Source: Collinsella sp. TF08-11AT | GTDB taxonomy: Bacteria > Actinomycetota > Coriobacteriia > Coriobacteriales > Coriobacteriaceae | DNA length: 41,500 nucleotides | Assembly: GCF_003437035.1 (NCBI RefSeq) | Contig: NZ_QSRL01000016.1 | Location: 1-41,500 of the forward strand | Direction: 5' to 3' | In this document: piece by piece, positions 17,308 through 24,297 of the stretch | Layout: every line of letters starts with the position of its first letter | Position numbering within the stretch: the first letter of the stretch is position 1 | The notes under the pieces: generated by a model | What the model was told of the DNA's origin: nothing | Seen by the model: only the letters and a program-made list of their open reading frames with translations | Database searches by the model: none | Program-made: the position numbers and the translations under genes

Positions 17308-18277
17308 GAGCCTCCCCTCCCTTGCAGAAAAACGGAATGATCAGATCGTCAAAATCCTGAATCTCCTCGTGGCCAAAGCCTTCAAAGAACTCATGACGCT
17401 TTTCGCAGGTCAGGTTGTTATAGACCGCAAACTGCGTCGCTGGCGGACAGACGATATCGGCTGTGCCGGTGCCAAACAGCACGGGGCATTTGACCATAGG
17501 GGCAAAGTTCTTGGAATCGAAGTACGCCAGCTTGGCATAGGCTTCGTCAATACGAGTCGAGTCCTCGTCAAACCAGCGAGACCAATAGCGCAGGCCCTCG
17601 TAGGCAATGTCGTCGGCATCCAAATCCCAGACCAGGCGGAAATCTGACAGGAAGGGATAGAGGACGGCGGCACGATTGATAAGCTCGCTGTTAAGCGCAC
17701 AGGTCGCAATGCCCAAACCGCCGCCCTGCGACGCGCCGTTCACAAACACACGCGCAAGATCGATGCCCTCGAGCTCGCGAACGATGCGGCACAGGATGCG
17801 AATATCTTGGTGCAAGCGGACATAGTAGAGGTTGGCCGGGTCGCCGTCGATACCGGCGACGATATGACCGGCAACCGTTGTGCCCTCAAATCCACCAATG
17901 TCCTCGGAGGGACCTCCTTGGCCGGGGCAGTCGAGGGCGATGAGTGCCATGCCCATGCCCGCAAACGACGCCTGCTCAAACCAGCTGCGGCTTGCACCCG
18001 GATACCCATGGAACTGAAGTACCAATGGCACGGGCTCGTCCGAGACGGGTTTAAGGTACTTGGCATGCAGGCGAGCGCCACACATGCCGTTATACCAGAG
18101 GTCGAAAAGCTGGCAGGTCGCGGCATCGGTGACCGATGCCGCCTCGATCGCATAGTCAAGCCCGACGGCGTCGGCCTCGGCCATGCGATCCTTCCAAAAG
18201 AGATCGAAATCTGATGGACGGGGCATGGCGCCTCGATATTCACCAAATTGATGTTGTAGCTCCTGAGCACTTGGCAT
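17300..18277 (-). CDS. Acetyl esterase, AXE1 / cephalosporin-C deacetylase family
   Basis: Cytoplasmic alpha/beta hydrolase (325 aa from the ATG at 18277) of the acetyl xylan esterase / cephalosporin-C deacetylase family. Visible are the N-terminal motif YRGAMPRPSDFDLFW, the oxyanion FHGYPG, the DCPGQGG loop and the nucleophile Ser183 in NGASQGGG. The acid Asp274 in GTGTADIVCPP and His303 in GFGHEEI complete the triad. Start choice is moderate: a TTG at 18292 and an ATG at 18226 are alternatives, but 18277 fits the family N-terminus. No signal peptide. In this operon it would most plausibly remove O-acetyl groups from imported sialic acid; that substrate is inferred from context only. Confidence 0.85.
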   Translation of the reverse strand: MPSAQELQHQFGEYRGAMPRPSDFDLFWKDRMAEADAVGLDYAIEAASVTDAATCQLFDLWYNGMCGARLHAKYLKPVSDEPVPLVLQFHGYPGASRSWFEQASFAGMGMALIALDCPGQGGPSEDIGGFEGTTVAGHIVAGIDGDPANLYYVRLHQDIRILCRIVRELEGIDLARVFVNGASQGGGLGIATCALNSELINRAAVLYPFLSDFRLVWDLDADDIAYEGLRYWSRWFDEDSTRIDEAYAKLAYFDSKNFAPMVKCPVLFGTGTADIVCPPATQFAVYNNLTCEKRHEFFEGFGHEEIQDFDDLIIPFFCKGGEAHV

Positions 18278-18313
18278 GGCTCGTGAACCCAACCTTTCGA
18301 AATCGCAACGGAG

Positions 18314-18341
18314 GTGCGCCCGGCAAGGGAACCGGGCGCAC
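18314..18341 (-). other. Intercistronic hairpin between transporter and esterase genes
   Basis: GTGCGCCCGG and CCGGGCGCAC form a perfect 10-bp, very GC-rich stem with an 8-nt loop. It lies 16 nt past the ATPase stop codon. No U-tract follows, so a stabilising or processing role is more likely than full termination. Confidence 0.55.
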
Positions 18342-18357
18342 GGGAGGGAAAGCGAGC

Positions 18358-19185
18358 CTACTCGCCGAGCTTGGGGTGCAGCAACGACGGCGCAGCGCCG
18401 AGCAGCATCTTGGTGTAGGGGTCCTGGGGGTGCTGGAAGACCTGCTTGGCCTCGCCCTGCTCGACGATCTTGCCGCCATTCATAACGATGATGTCGTCAG
18501 AGATATAGCGGACCGTCTGGATGTCATGGCTGATGAACACCATGGCCAGGCCGAGCTCCTTCTTAAGGTCGGTCAGCAGGTTCAGAATCTGCGCGCGGAC
18601 TGAAACGTCCAGAGCCGAGGTGGGCTCGTCGGCGATGATGGCATCGGGGTTCAGCGACAGGGCACGGGCAATTGCGACGCGCTGGCGCTGGCCGCCCGAA
18701 AGCTGGCCGGGAAGAACCTCGGCAGCGGAGCTGGGCAGACCGGTGAGCTCCAAGAGTTCCTTGACGCGCTCCTCCTGCTCGGCCTCGGTACCCAGGTTGT
18801 GGACGCGCATGGGGTCGAGCAGCTGCTCGCGAACGACCATGCGGGGGTTGAGCGCCGTGGCCGGGTTCTGGAACACGACCGAGATGACGCGACCCATGTG
18901 GCGACGGTCCTCGGCGGTACGCTTGGTAACGTCCTTGCCCTTAAAGTAGACCTTGCCGCTCGTGGGGGCCTGCAGGCCGCACATGACGTTAGCGGTGGTG
19001 GACTTACCGCAACCGGACTCGCCGACGATGCCGATCGTCTGACCGGGCATGAGCTTAATCGTTACACCCTGGACGGCGTGAACCAGGTTGGGGTGCAGAA
19101 TCGAGCCGGTACGGGTCCTAAAGGTGACGTGGACGTCATCAAGGAAGATGATCGGCTCGACGCCGTTGACTGCGGTCTCGCTCAT
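18358..19185 (-). CDS. Opp/Dpp-type ABC transporter ATP-binding protein, probable sialic acid importer
   Basis: Second ATPase of the importer encoded in the nan cluster (275 aa). Walker A GESGCGKS 55-62, signature LSGGQ 162-166, Walker B IIADE to 187 and H-loop ISHD are intact. Unlike OppF (342 aa) it ends shortly after the QDPYTKMLLGAAPS stretch and lacks the cysteine-bearing C-terminal extension. Its Shine-Dalgarno GGAGGTGAT lies within the last codons of the fusion gene, whose stop codon directly precedes this ATG, so the two are tightly coupled. From memory, four-gene SatABCD and SiaEFGI sialic acid importers belong to this Opp-like class; this assignment rests on that and on context. Confidence 0.85.
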   Translation of the reverse strand: MSETAVNGVEPIIFLDDVHVTFRTRTGSILHPNLVHAVQGVTIKLMPGQTIGIVGESGCGKSTTANVMCGLQAPTSGKVYFKGKDVTKRTAEDRRHMGRVISVVFQNPATALNPRMVVREQLLDPMRVHNLGTEAEQEERVKELLELTGLPSSAAEVLPGQLSGGQRQRVAIARALSLNPDAIIADEPTSALDVSVRAQILNLLTDLKKELGLAMVFISHDIQTVRYISDDIIVMNGGKIVEQGEAKQVFQHPQDPYTKMLLGAAPSLLHPKLGE

Positions 19186-21201
19186 CTACATCACCTCCGC
19201 GTGAGGGGTCAAACCATTTGCCTTGAGCACCTCGTCGGGGAGCTCGGAATAGAAGTGCTCGGTGCCGGGCACGCGCTTGAAGACCGGACGGGTGTCCAGG
19301 CCAATACGCGGATGGCTCGAGCGGGGCGCGAAGCGATCGCCCTTGGGGAAATCGCGCGGGCTCGGAACGGCGCCAGGCACCTGGTGCAGGCGGCCCGAAC
19401 CGCTCTCGATGGACAGAACGGAACCCAGAAGACCGCGGGTGTACTCGTGAATCGGGTTGGTGAGCAGCTCCTTGGTGGGCGCCTGCTCGATAACCTGGCC
19501 AGCGTACATAACCGTGATGTTGTGGGCGACCTCGGCGACCAGCGCCAGGTCGTGCGAAACGAAGATCATGGCAAAGCCGAGTTTGGCCTGAAGATCGTTG
19601 AGCAGCTTGATGACCTGCTTCTGGACGGTAACGTCCAGAGCGGTCGTGGGCTCGTCGCAGATGACCAGCTTGGGGTCGCGGGTAAGGGCCATAGCGATCA
19701 GGACACGCTGACGCTGGCCGCCGGAAAGCTCGTGCGGATAGCTCTCGAGCGTGCGCTTGGGATCGAGGCCGACGAGCTCCAGAAGCTCCTCGGCGCTGCG
19801 GGTTCCGCCGCGCTTAGTGAGCTGCTTCATCTGGGCAGAGATGAGCATGGAGGGGTTGAGCGAGGACAGGGCGTCCTGATAGACCATAGCGATATCGGTA
19901 CCGCGCAGGCCGAACCACTCCTTCTTACTCATCTTGAGCAGGTCACGGCCCTCCCAGAGGACCTCGCCGGAAAGGTGCTCGTCCTCATCGGTCAGGCCCA
20001 TGATGGCCAGCGTGGTGATGGACTTACCGCAACCGGACTCGCCCACCAGGCCCATGGTCTGACCAGGACGGACGTCAAAGTTGACATGGTCGACGACGTT
20101 AATATCACCGTGATGCTCAAACTGAATGCAGAAGTCACGGACCGAGAGAATCGGTTCGACAGACTCGTCGGGCACATGGCGATCGTCACGCTTGAGCTCG
20201 ACATCGCGCAGGGCGCCAAGACGAGCGGAGAGGGACTGGGCCTGCTCCTTGTAGGCGCGAACGGGGTCGGAGACCAGCAGGTCGGCCTCGCGACGCTTGG
20301 AGGAATCGGTCGGATCCAGGGCGGCGGAGGGAGCAGCGGCCATGGCGTCGGTAATGCCCTCGGAGAGGATGTTGAGCGCCAGGCAGGTGATCATGATGGC
20401 CAGGCCCGGGAACAGCGCCTGCCACCAACGGCCGGCGAGCACGCCGCCGCGGGCGTCGGCGAGGATGTTGCCCCAGGTAGCGGTGGGCTCCTGGATACCA
20501 GCGCCGATGAAGGTCAGCGAGGCCTCGAAGATGATGGCGTCGGCGACCAGGGTAACGGTGAAGACCATGATCGGGGCGATGCAGTTACGCAGAACATGCT
20601 TGATCAAAATCCACGGAGCCTTGGCGCCGGAAACGATGACCGCGCGGACATAGTCCTCGCCGTACTCGGACACGATGTTGGCGCGCACGATACGGGCAAT
20701 CTGCGGAGTGTACATAAAGCCGATGGCGAAGATGATCGACGGCACGGAGTTGCCCAGGATGGAGACGAAGACGGCCGCGAGGGCGATGCCCGGGATGGAC
20801 ATGATGATGTCCAGGATACGCATGATCGTCTCGGAAACGGCCTTGCGCGAAACCGCCGCAAGGGCGCCCACGACCGAGCCGCAGACCAGAGCCATGGCAG
20901 TGGCGCCAAAGCCGATAATCAGCGAGTAACGACCACCGTAGAGCATACGCGACAGAATATCGCGACCCTTATCGTCGGTACCGAAGATAAATCCGTTGCC
21001 GGGAGCCTGGCGAGCCGTAAAGATCTCGACCGGGCTATAGGGGGCAAGAAGGGGCGCCAGAATCGCAGTCAGGGCGACCAGCACCAGCACGACGGCGGCA
21101 ATCTTAGAAGACAGCGTCATCTTCTTCCAGCCACCGAGCTTGAGCCCCTTGGAGGCAGCCTTCTCGAGCTGCTCGGTTTGCTTCTCTCGAATCTTTACCA
21201 T
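19186..21201 (-). CDS. Fused ABC transporter permease / ATP-binding protein, probable sialic acid importer
   Basis: A single 671-aa chain joins a DppC-like permease (about 1-290) and a DppD-like ATPase (about 348-600) through a charged linker (about 296-345). The permease has GTDDKGRDILSRMLYGGRYS and the EAA loop VIVSGAKAPWILIKHVLRN. The ATPase has Walker A GESGCGKS (387-394), LSGGQ (492-496), Walker B LVICDE (512-517) and VSHD. The C-terminal extension aligns with that of OppD, but its cysteines are replaced: PKGDRFAPRSSH stands where OppD has [10 protein letters not shown]. There is no stop or frameshift at the junction, so the fusion is real. It follows the permease gene by 3 nt, with a weak ribosome-binding site. 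Confidence 0.9.
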   Translation of the reverse strand: MVKIREKQTEQLEKAASKGLKLGGWKKMTLSSKIAAVVLVLVALTAILAPLLAPYSPVEIFTARQAPGNGFIFGTDDKGRDILSRMLYGGRYSLIIGFGATAMALVCGSVVGALAAVSRKAVSETIMRILDIIMSIPGIALAAVFVSILGNSVPSIIFAIGFMYTPQIARIVRANIVSEYGEDYVRAVIVSGAKAPWILIKHVLRNCIAPIMVFTVTLVADAIIFEASLTFIGAGIQEPTATWGNILADARGGVLAGRWWQALFPGLAIMITCLALNILSEGITDAMAAAPSAALDPTDSSKRREADLLVSDPVRAYKEQAQSLSARLGALRDVELKRDDRHVPDESVEPILSVRDFCIQFEHHGDINVVDHVNFDVRPGQTMGLVGESGCGKSITTLAIMGLTDEDEHLSGEVLWEGRDLLKMSKKEWFGLRGTDIAMVYQDALSSLNPSMLISAQMKQLTKRGGTRSAEELLELVGLDPKRTLESYPHELSGGQRQRVLIAMALTRDPKLVICDEPTTALDVTVQKQVIKLLNDLQAKLGFAMIFVSHDLALVAEVAHNITVMYAGQVIEQAPTKELLTNPIHEYTRGLLGSVLSIESGSGRLHQVPGAVPSPRDFPKGDRFAPRSSHPRIGLDTRPVFKRVPGTEHFYSELPDEVLKANGLTPHAEVM

Positions 21202-21204
21202 AAT

Positions 21205-22161
21205 CTACACCGTCCTGATGCGCGGATTGATGAGCAGGTAGAGCATGTCAACCACGATGTTGATGATGATGAAGGCAAGAGCAACGACGATAACGACGCC
21301 CTGAACCAGGTTCGCCTCGTTGCCCTGAACGCCCTGCAGAATCGCGGTGCCCATGCCGGGGAGGTTGAAGATAACCTCGATGACGACGGCGCCGCCCATG
21401 AGGTAACCGATCTTAAGACCGAGGGTGGTGACCGGGGTGATCAGCGCATTGCGAAGAACGTTGATACCGACGACGACCTTCTCGGGAACGCCGGCACCGC
21501 GAGCCATACGGACATAGTCCTTGTCGAGCTCCTCGACCATGGCGGTACGCACGATACGAGTCATCTGGCCCGTCAGCGGAAATGCCAAGGCGATGGCGGG
21601 CATAATCATGCGGCCCAGATAACCAGCCGGATTCGTGGTGAAGTGAGGCAGAGCACCCGATGCCGGGAGCACCTTAAGGTAGGAAGAGAACAGCAGGATC
21701 AACAGAACGGCAAGCCAGAACGACGGGGTTGCCAAGCCGGCGATGGAAAAGACGCGGATCACTTGGTCCGGCCATTTGTCGCGATACAGTGCCGCGATGA
21801 CGCCGAGCAAAAACGAAACGACCGCACCGATGGCAAGGCCGATGAAGGTCAGCTGCATCGTGACGGGCAGGGCCGTGGAGATGCGCTTGGCAACGGAGTT
21901 GCGAGCAGCACCATAGGTGCCCATGTCGCCATGGATCAAATCGCCCATATAGCGCACGTAGCGCACGGGCCAGGGGTCGTCCAGACCATACTTCTCATGG
22001 TACTCGGCAACCGCCTCGGGCGAGGCACCGTCACCCAACGCCGTGTAGGCGGGGTCGGTCTTGGAGAACGACATAAGGAAGAACACCAGGACGGTGACGC
22101 CCAATGCCATGATCGGCAGCGCCACAAGACGCCTTCCAATCAAACGTAGCAAGTTGTTCAC
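21205..22161 (-). CDS. ABC transporter permease (DppB/OppB type), probable sialic acid importer
   Basis: Inner-membrane permease (318 aa) of the BPD_transp_1 family. It has an N-terminal helix (LVALPIMALGVTVLVFFLMSF), a periplasmic loop ending in LIHGDMGTYG, and further hydrophobic helices. The EAA loop reads RMARGAGVPEKVVVGINVLRNALITPV. I start it at the GTG at 22161, because GGGGAGAG lies about 5 nt upstream; the frame extends to 22194 without a comparable site. It would form the membrane channel together with the permease half of the fusion protein. Confidence 0.88.
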   Translation of the reverse strand: MNNLLRLIGRRLVALPIMALGVTVLVFFLMSFSKTDPAYTALGDGASPEAVAEYHEKYGLDDPWPVRYVRYMGDLIHGDMGTYGAARNSVAKRISTALPVTMQLTFIGLAIGAVVSFLLGVIAALYRDKWPDQVIRVFSIAGLATPSFWLAVLLILLFSSYLKVLPASGALPHFTTNPAGYLGRMIMPAIALAFPLTGQMTRIVRTAMVEELDKDYVRMARGAGVPEKVVVGINVLRNALITPVTTLGLKIGYLMGGAVVIEVIFNLPGMGTAILQGVQGNEANLVQGVVIVVALAFIIINIVVDMLYLLINPRIRTV

Positions 22162-22201
22162 GTTCTCTCCCCTTTCTTTTGTCGGTAGGACCAACTGGTA
22201 T

Positions 22202-22219
22202 ATGAGTACGGATACTCAT
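22202..22219. repeat. Small perfect inverted repeat before the permease gene
   Basis: ATGAGTA and TACTCAT separated by four bases, 40 nt before the permease start and directly downstream of the larger hairpin at 22223-22256. It could form a second small stem in the message, or be a weak operator. Function unknown. Confidence 0.35.
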
Positions 22220-22222
22220 TAC

Positions 22223-22256
22223 AAGACCCGAGCGACATCGAGGTCGCCCGGGTCTT
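22223..22256 (-). terminator. Hairpin after the binding-protein gene (partial terminator or stabiliser)
   Basis: AAGACCCG and CGGGTCTT pair as the outer stem, and GCGAC and GTCGC as the inner stem. On the minus strand only TTG follows, so termination is probably partial. As after oppA, it would raise the ratio of binding protein to membrane components. Confidence 0.6.
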
Positions 22257-22318
22257 TGTTTCAACTATGAGGATACGGTCCCAACGACCGACATCCTGCA
22301 TACAGACTCAAGCGAGTC

Positions 22319-23932
22319 TTACGCCTTGACGGTCGCAACGCCCCTGAAGGACATGCTCGTCGTGCCGATGCCCTTGAAGCCATCGAGGGCCTCGCCGTTG
22401 GGCGCAGTGGACGGATCGTCCCAGGAAGCGGAGACGGTCTTGACGTGGACAACGGGGTACAGAACAGCGTTGTCGGCAATGATGTCGAAGCACTCGTTCC
22501 ACTTCTTCTGCTGCTCGTCGCCCTCGGCGGCAAGAGCCTCGTCCATGAGACCGTGGAGCTTCTGCCACTCAGCGGACTCCTTCCACGGGCAACGGGTCTG
22601 CATCCAGACGTTGTCGCCGTACCACCAGTTGAGCAGCAGGTCGGGGTCGGCGCCGAAGCAGGAAGGATCGCCAGGGGCAAGGAGGATATCGTAGGCCTCG
22701 CCGCCGTCGATGGCAGCGTAGGTGGCCGGCGAGGTATCGGTCTGGATGGTCACATCGAAGCCGAGAGCGTCGAGGTCGTTCTTGACCTGGGCGGCCATGC
22801 CCTTGATCTGCTCGTTGTCGGTGGTGCGCAGGGTGATGGCACCCGGGGTGATGCCAGACTCCTCAATGAGCTTCTTAGCCTTCTTGGCGTCGGTCTTGTA
22901 CACCGTGGAAGCCTCATGATAGTTGGTGAAGCTCTTGGGCAGGTAGCAGCTGGCAGCGGTGGCAAGGCCGGCGAAGGTGTTGCTGACCATCTTCTCGGTG
23001 TCGAGCGCATACATGACAGCCTGACGGACCTTGACGTTGTTCCAAGGCTCCTTGGCGACGTTGAACATGATGAAGCGGGTGCCGAAACCCTGAACGTTAT
23101 CGATCTTGCAGCCGGCGCTCTCGAGCTGGTCGACGGCGTCAGCGGTAACAAGCTCCATAACGAGCGTGGAGCCCTCCTGCTGAGCGGTAACGCGAGCGGT
23201 GGGGTCGGTCAGGATGCTGTACTGGATCTTCTTATCCTCGGCAGCATACTCACCGTTGTACTCGGGGTTGGGAACCAGGGTGATCTCGGTATCGGAGATA
23301 GAGTCGTACATCCAGGGGCCGGATCCGATCGGCTGCTTGGCGCGATCCTCCTCGGTCTGGGTGGCCGGGGTAACGCGGACGATGGCCAGACGATCCTTGA
23401 GCAGGGAGAAGTTGGGGACCTTGGTCTTGACCGTCACGGTGCTGGCGTCCTTGGCCTCGATGGACTCGAAGGGCTGGAAGAACGGAGCATAGGTAGCGGA
23501 AGCGGCACAAGCGGTGTAGGAGGCAACGACATCGTCAGCGGTGACCTCGGTGCCATCGGAGAACTTGGCGCCCTTGCGGATGGTGACCTCGAAAGTGGTG
23601 TCGTCCACAGACTTGGGATCGTCGGTGGCGAGCTCGTTGAAGGTGCTGTAGTCGTGGTAATCGATGCCGTAGAGGCCCTCGACGACGTGCCAGTTAGCAC
23701 CCAGGCCCACAGCGGAGCCGGTGCTGGCGGGGTCGAAGCTGGACGGAGCGTAAGCGGAACCAGCGGTGATCACGCCGCCGCCACGGTTGGCGGAATCGGC
23801 GGAACCGGAAGCGGAACCCTCGTCGCTAGAGCTGCCACCGCAGCCGGTGAGACCAAGCCCTGCGACAGCAGCGACGCTGCCGGTGAGGCCGAGGAACGAA
23901 CGCCTGGACATACCCTTGTTGATGATGGCCAT
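22319..23932 (-). CDS. Family 5 ABC transporter substrate-binding lipoprotein, probable sialic acid binding
   Basis: First gene of the nan cluster: a 537-aa solute-binding lipoprotein of family 5. The ATG at 23932 has AGGAGA just upstream; a TTG at 23947 opens the same frame. The signal carries a twin-arginine motif (SRRSFLGL) and a lipobox GLTGC, followed by a Gly/Ser-rich linker, so export by Tat and lipid anchoring are likely. Family stretches include VTIRKGAKFSDGTEVTADDV and NNVKVRQAVMYALDTEKM. The family mostly binds peptides, but members bind nickel, haem and sialic acid; the adjoining nanA-nanK-nanE genes make sialic acid or its O-acetylated form the best guess. Confidence 0.85.
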   Translation of the reverse strand: MAIINKGMSRRSFLGLTGSVAAVAGLGLTGCGGSSSDEGSASGSADSANRGGGVITAGSAYAPSSFDPASTGSAVGLGANWHVVEGLYGIDYHDYSTFNELATDDPKSVDDTTFEVTIRKGAKFSDGTEVTADDVVASYTACAASATYAPFFQPFESIEAKDASTVTVKTKVPNFSLLKDRLAIVRVTPATQTEEDRAKQPIGSGPWMYDSISDTEITLVPNPEYNGEYAAEDKKIQYSILTDPTARVTAQQEGSTLVMELVTADAVDQLESAGCKIDNVQGFGTRFIMFNVAKEPWNNVKVRQAVMYALDTEKMVSNTFAGLATAASCYLPKSFTNYHEASTVYKTDAKKAKKLIEESGITPGAITLRTTDNEQIKGMAAQVKNDLDALGFDVTIQTDTSPATYAAIDGGEAYDILLAPGDPSCFGADPDLLLNWWYGDNVWMQTRCPWKESAEWQKLHGLMDEALAAEGDEQQKKWNECFDIIADNAVLYPVVHVKTVSASWDDPSTAPNGEALDGFKGIGTTSMSFRGVATVKA

Positions 23933-24068
23933 GTCTTCTCCTATCAATAGAGAATCTTACCCGGGAGCGCCTAGACGTGCCCCCGCGCAACTTGCGGACG
24001 ATATATACCTTACCTACCGACGAACCCAACTGAGGTGCCGCGCTCGGCGACCGATACATACATACGCT

Positions 24069-24091
24069 TGAACGGTATTTACTACCGTTCA
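24069..24091. promoter_or_regulatory. Perfect 9-5-9 inverted repeat, candidate operator of the nan cluster
   Basis: TGAACGGTA, five bases, TACCGTTCA: a perfect 9-bp dyad 137 nt upstream of the binding-protein start. It overlaps a possible -10 (TAGTAA) on the minus strand. The spacing suits a dimeric regulator such as a GntR- or LacI-type repressor. No regulator gene is in the cluster, so the protein must be encoded elsewhere. Confidence 0.5.
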
Positions 24092-24193
24092 CCGAATTCA
24101 TTGACAAACGATTCGCCAGACAGTATGTATCGACGAGGTGAGATATCAGTCTTCGTCAACCCGCTGGATAGCAGGGTTGTTCACCATGGCTAG

Positions 24194-24205
24194 TCAAACG
24201 TTTTA
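24194..24205. promoter_or_regulatory. LacI-like core motif upstream of the nan cluster
   Basis: TCAAACGTTTTA shares the AAACGTTT core of the perfect palindrome before gap. Ten of its twelve bases fit the dyad. It may be a shared catabolite-type operator. A single pair of sites is weak evidence. Confidence 0.3.
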
Positions 24206-24297
24206 GCGTTAATTAAACCCGAAATCGGCTGGTAATCGCCGTGAAATAAATGATTGAAAATCACGCAATCATGTATATCAGTTGTTTAGAGGCGTGT

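Larger units (their letters stand above)
23933..24297 (-). promoter_or_regulatory. Control region of the nan cluster (365 nt, no gene)
   Basis: This AT-rich gap between uvrC and the nan cluster contains no plausible coding frame. On the minus strand it holds TTGTCA followed after 17 nt by TAGTAA (inside the 24069-24091 dyad), and TTGGGT-16-TATATA nearer the gene, both only weak matches to -35/-10 boxes. Two dyads, at 24069-24091 and 24194-24205, are the best candidates for regulator binding. The first bases after uvrC show no clear terminator. Confidence 0.5.

Noticed and set aside
20150..20350. Possible frameshift or assembly error creating the permease-ATPase fusion
   Set aside because: The frame is open throughout, the linker is polar and plausible, both domains are complete, and fusions of this kind are known in this transporter family.
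18799..22149. A 1116-codon open frame on the plus strand opposite the ABC transporter genes
   Set aside because: It runs antisense to three well-supported transporter genes, its translation is low-complexity in Asp, Gly, His, Leu and Val, and it has no ribosome-binding site. It is a by-product of high-GC codon use.
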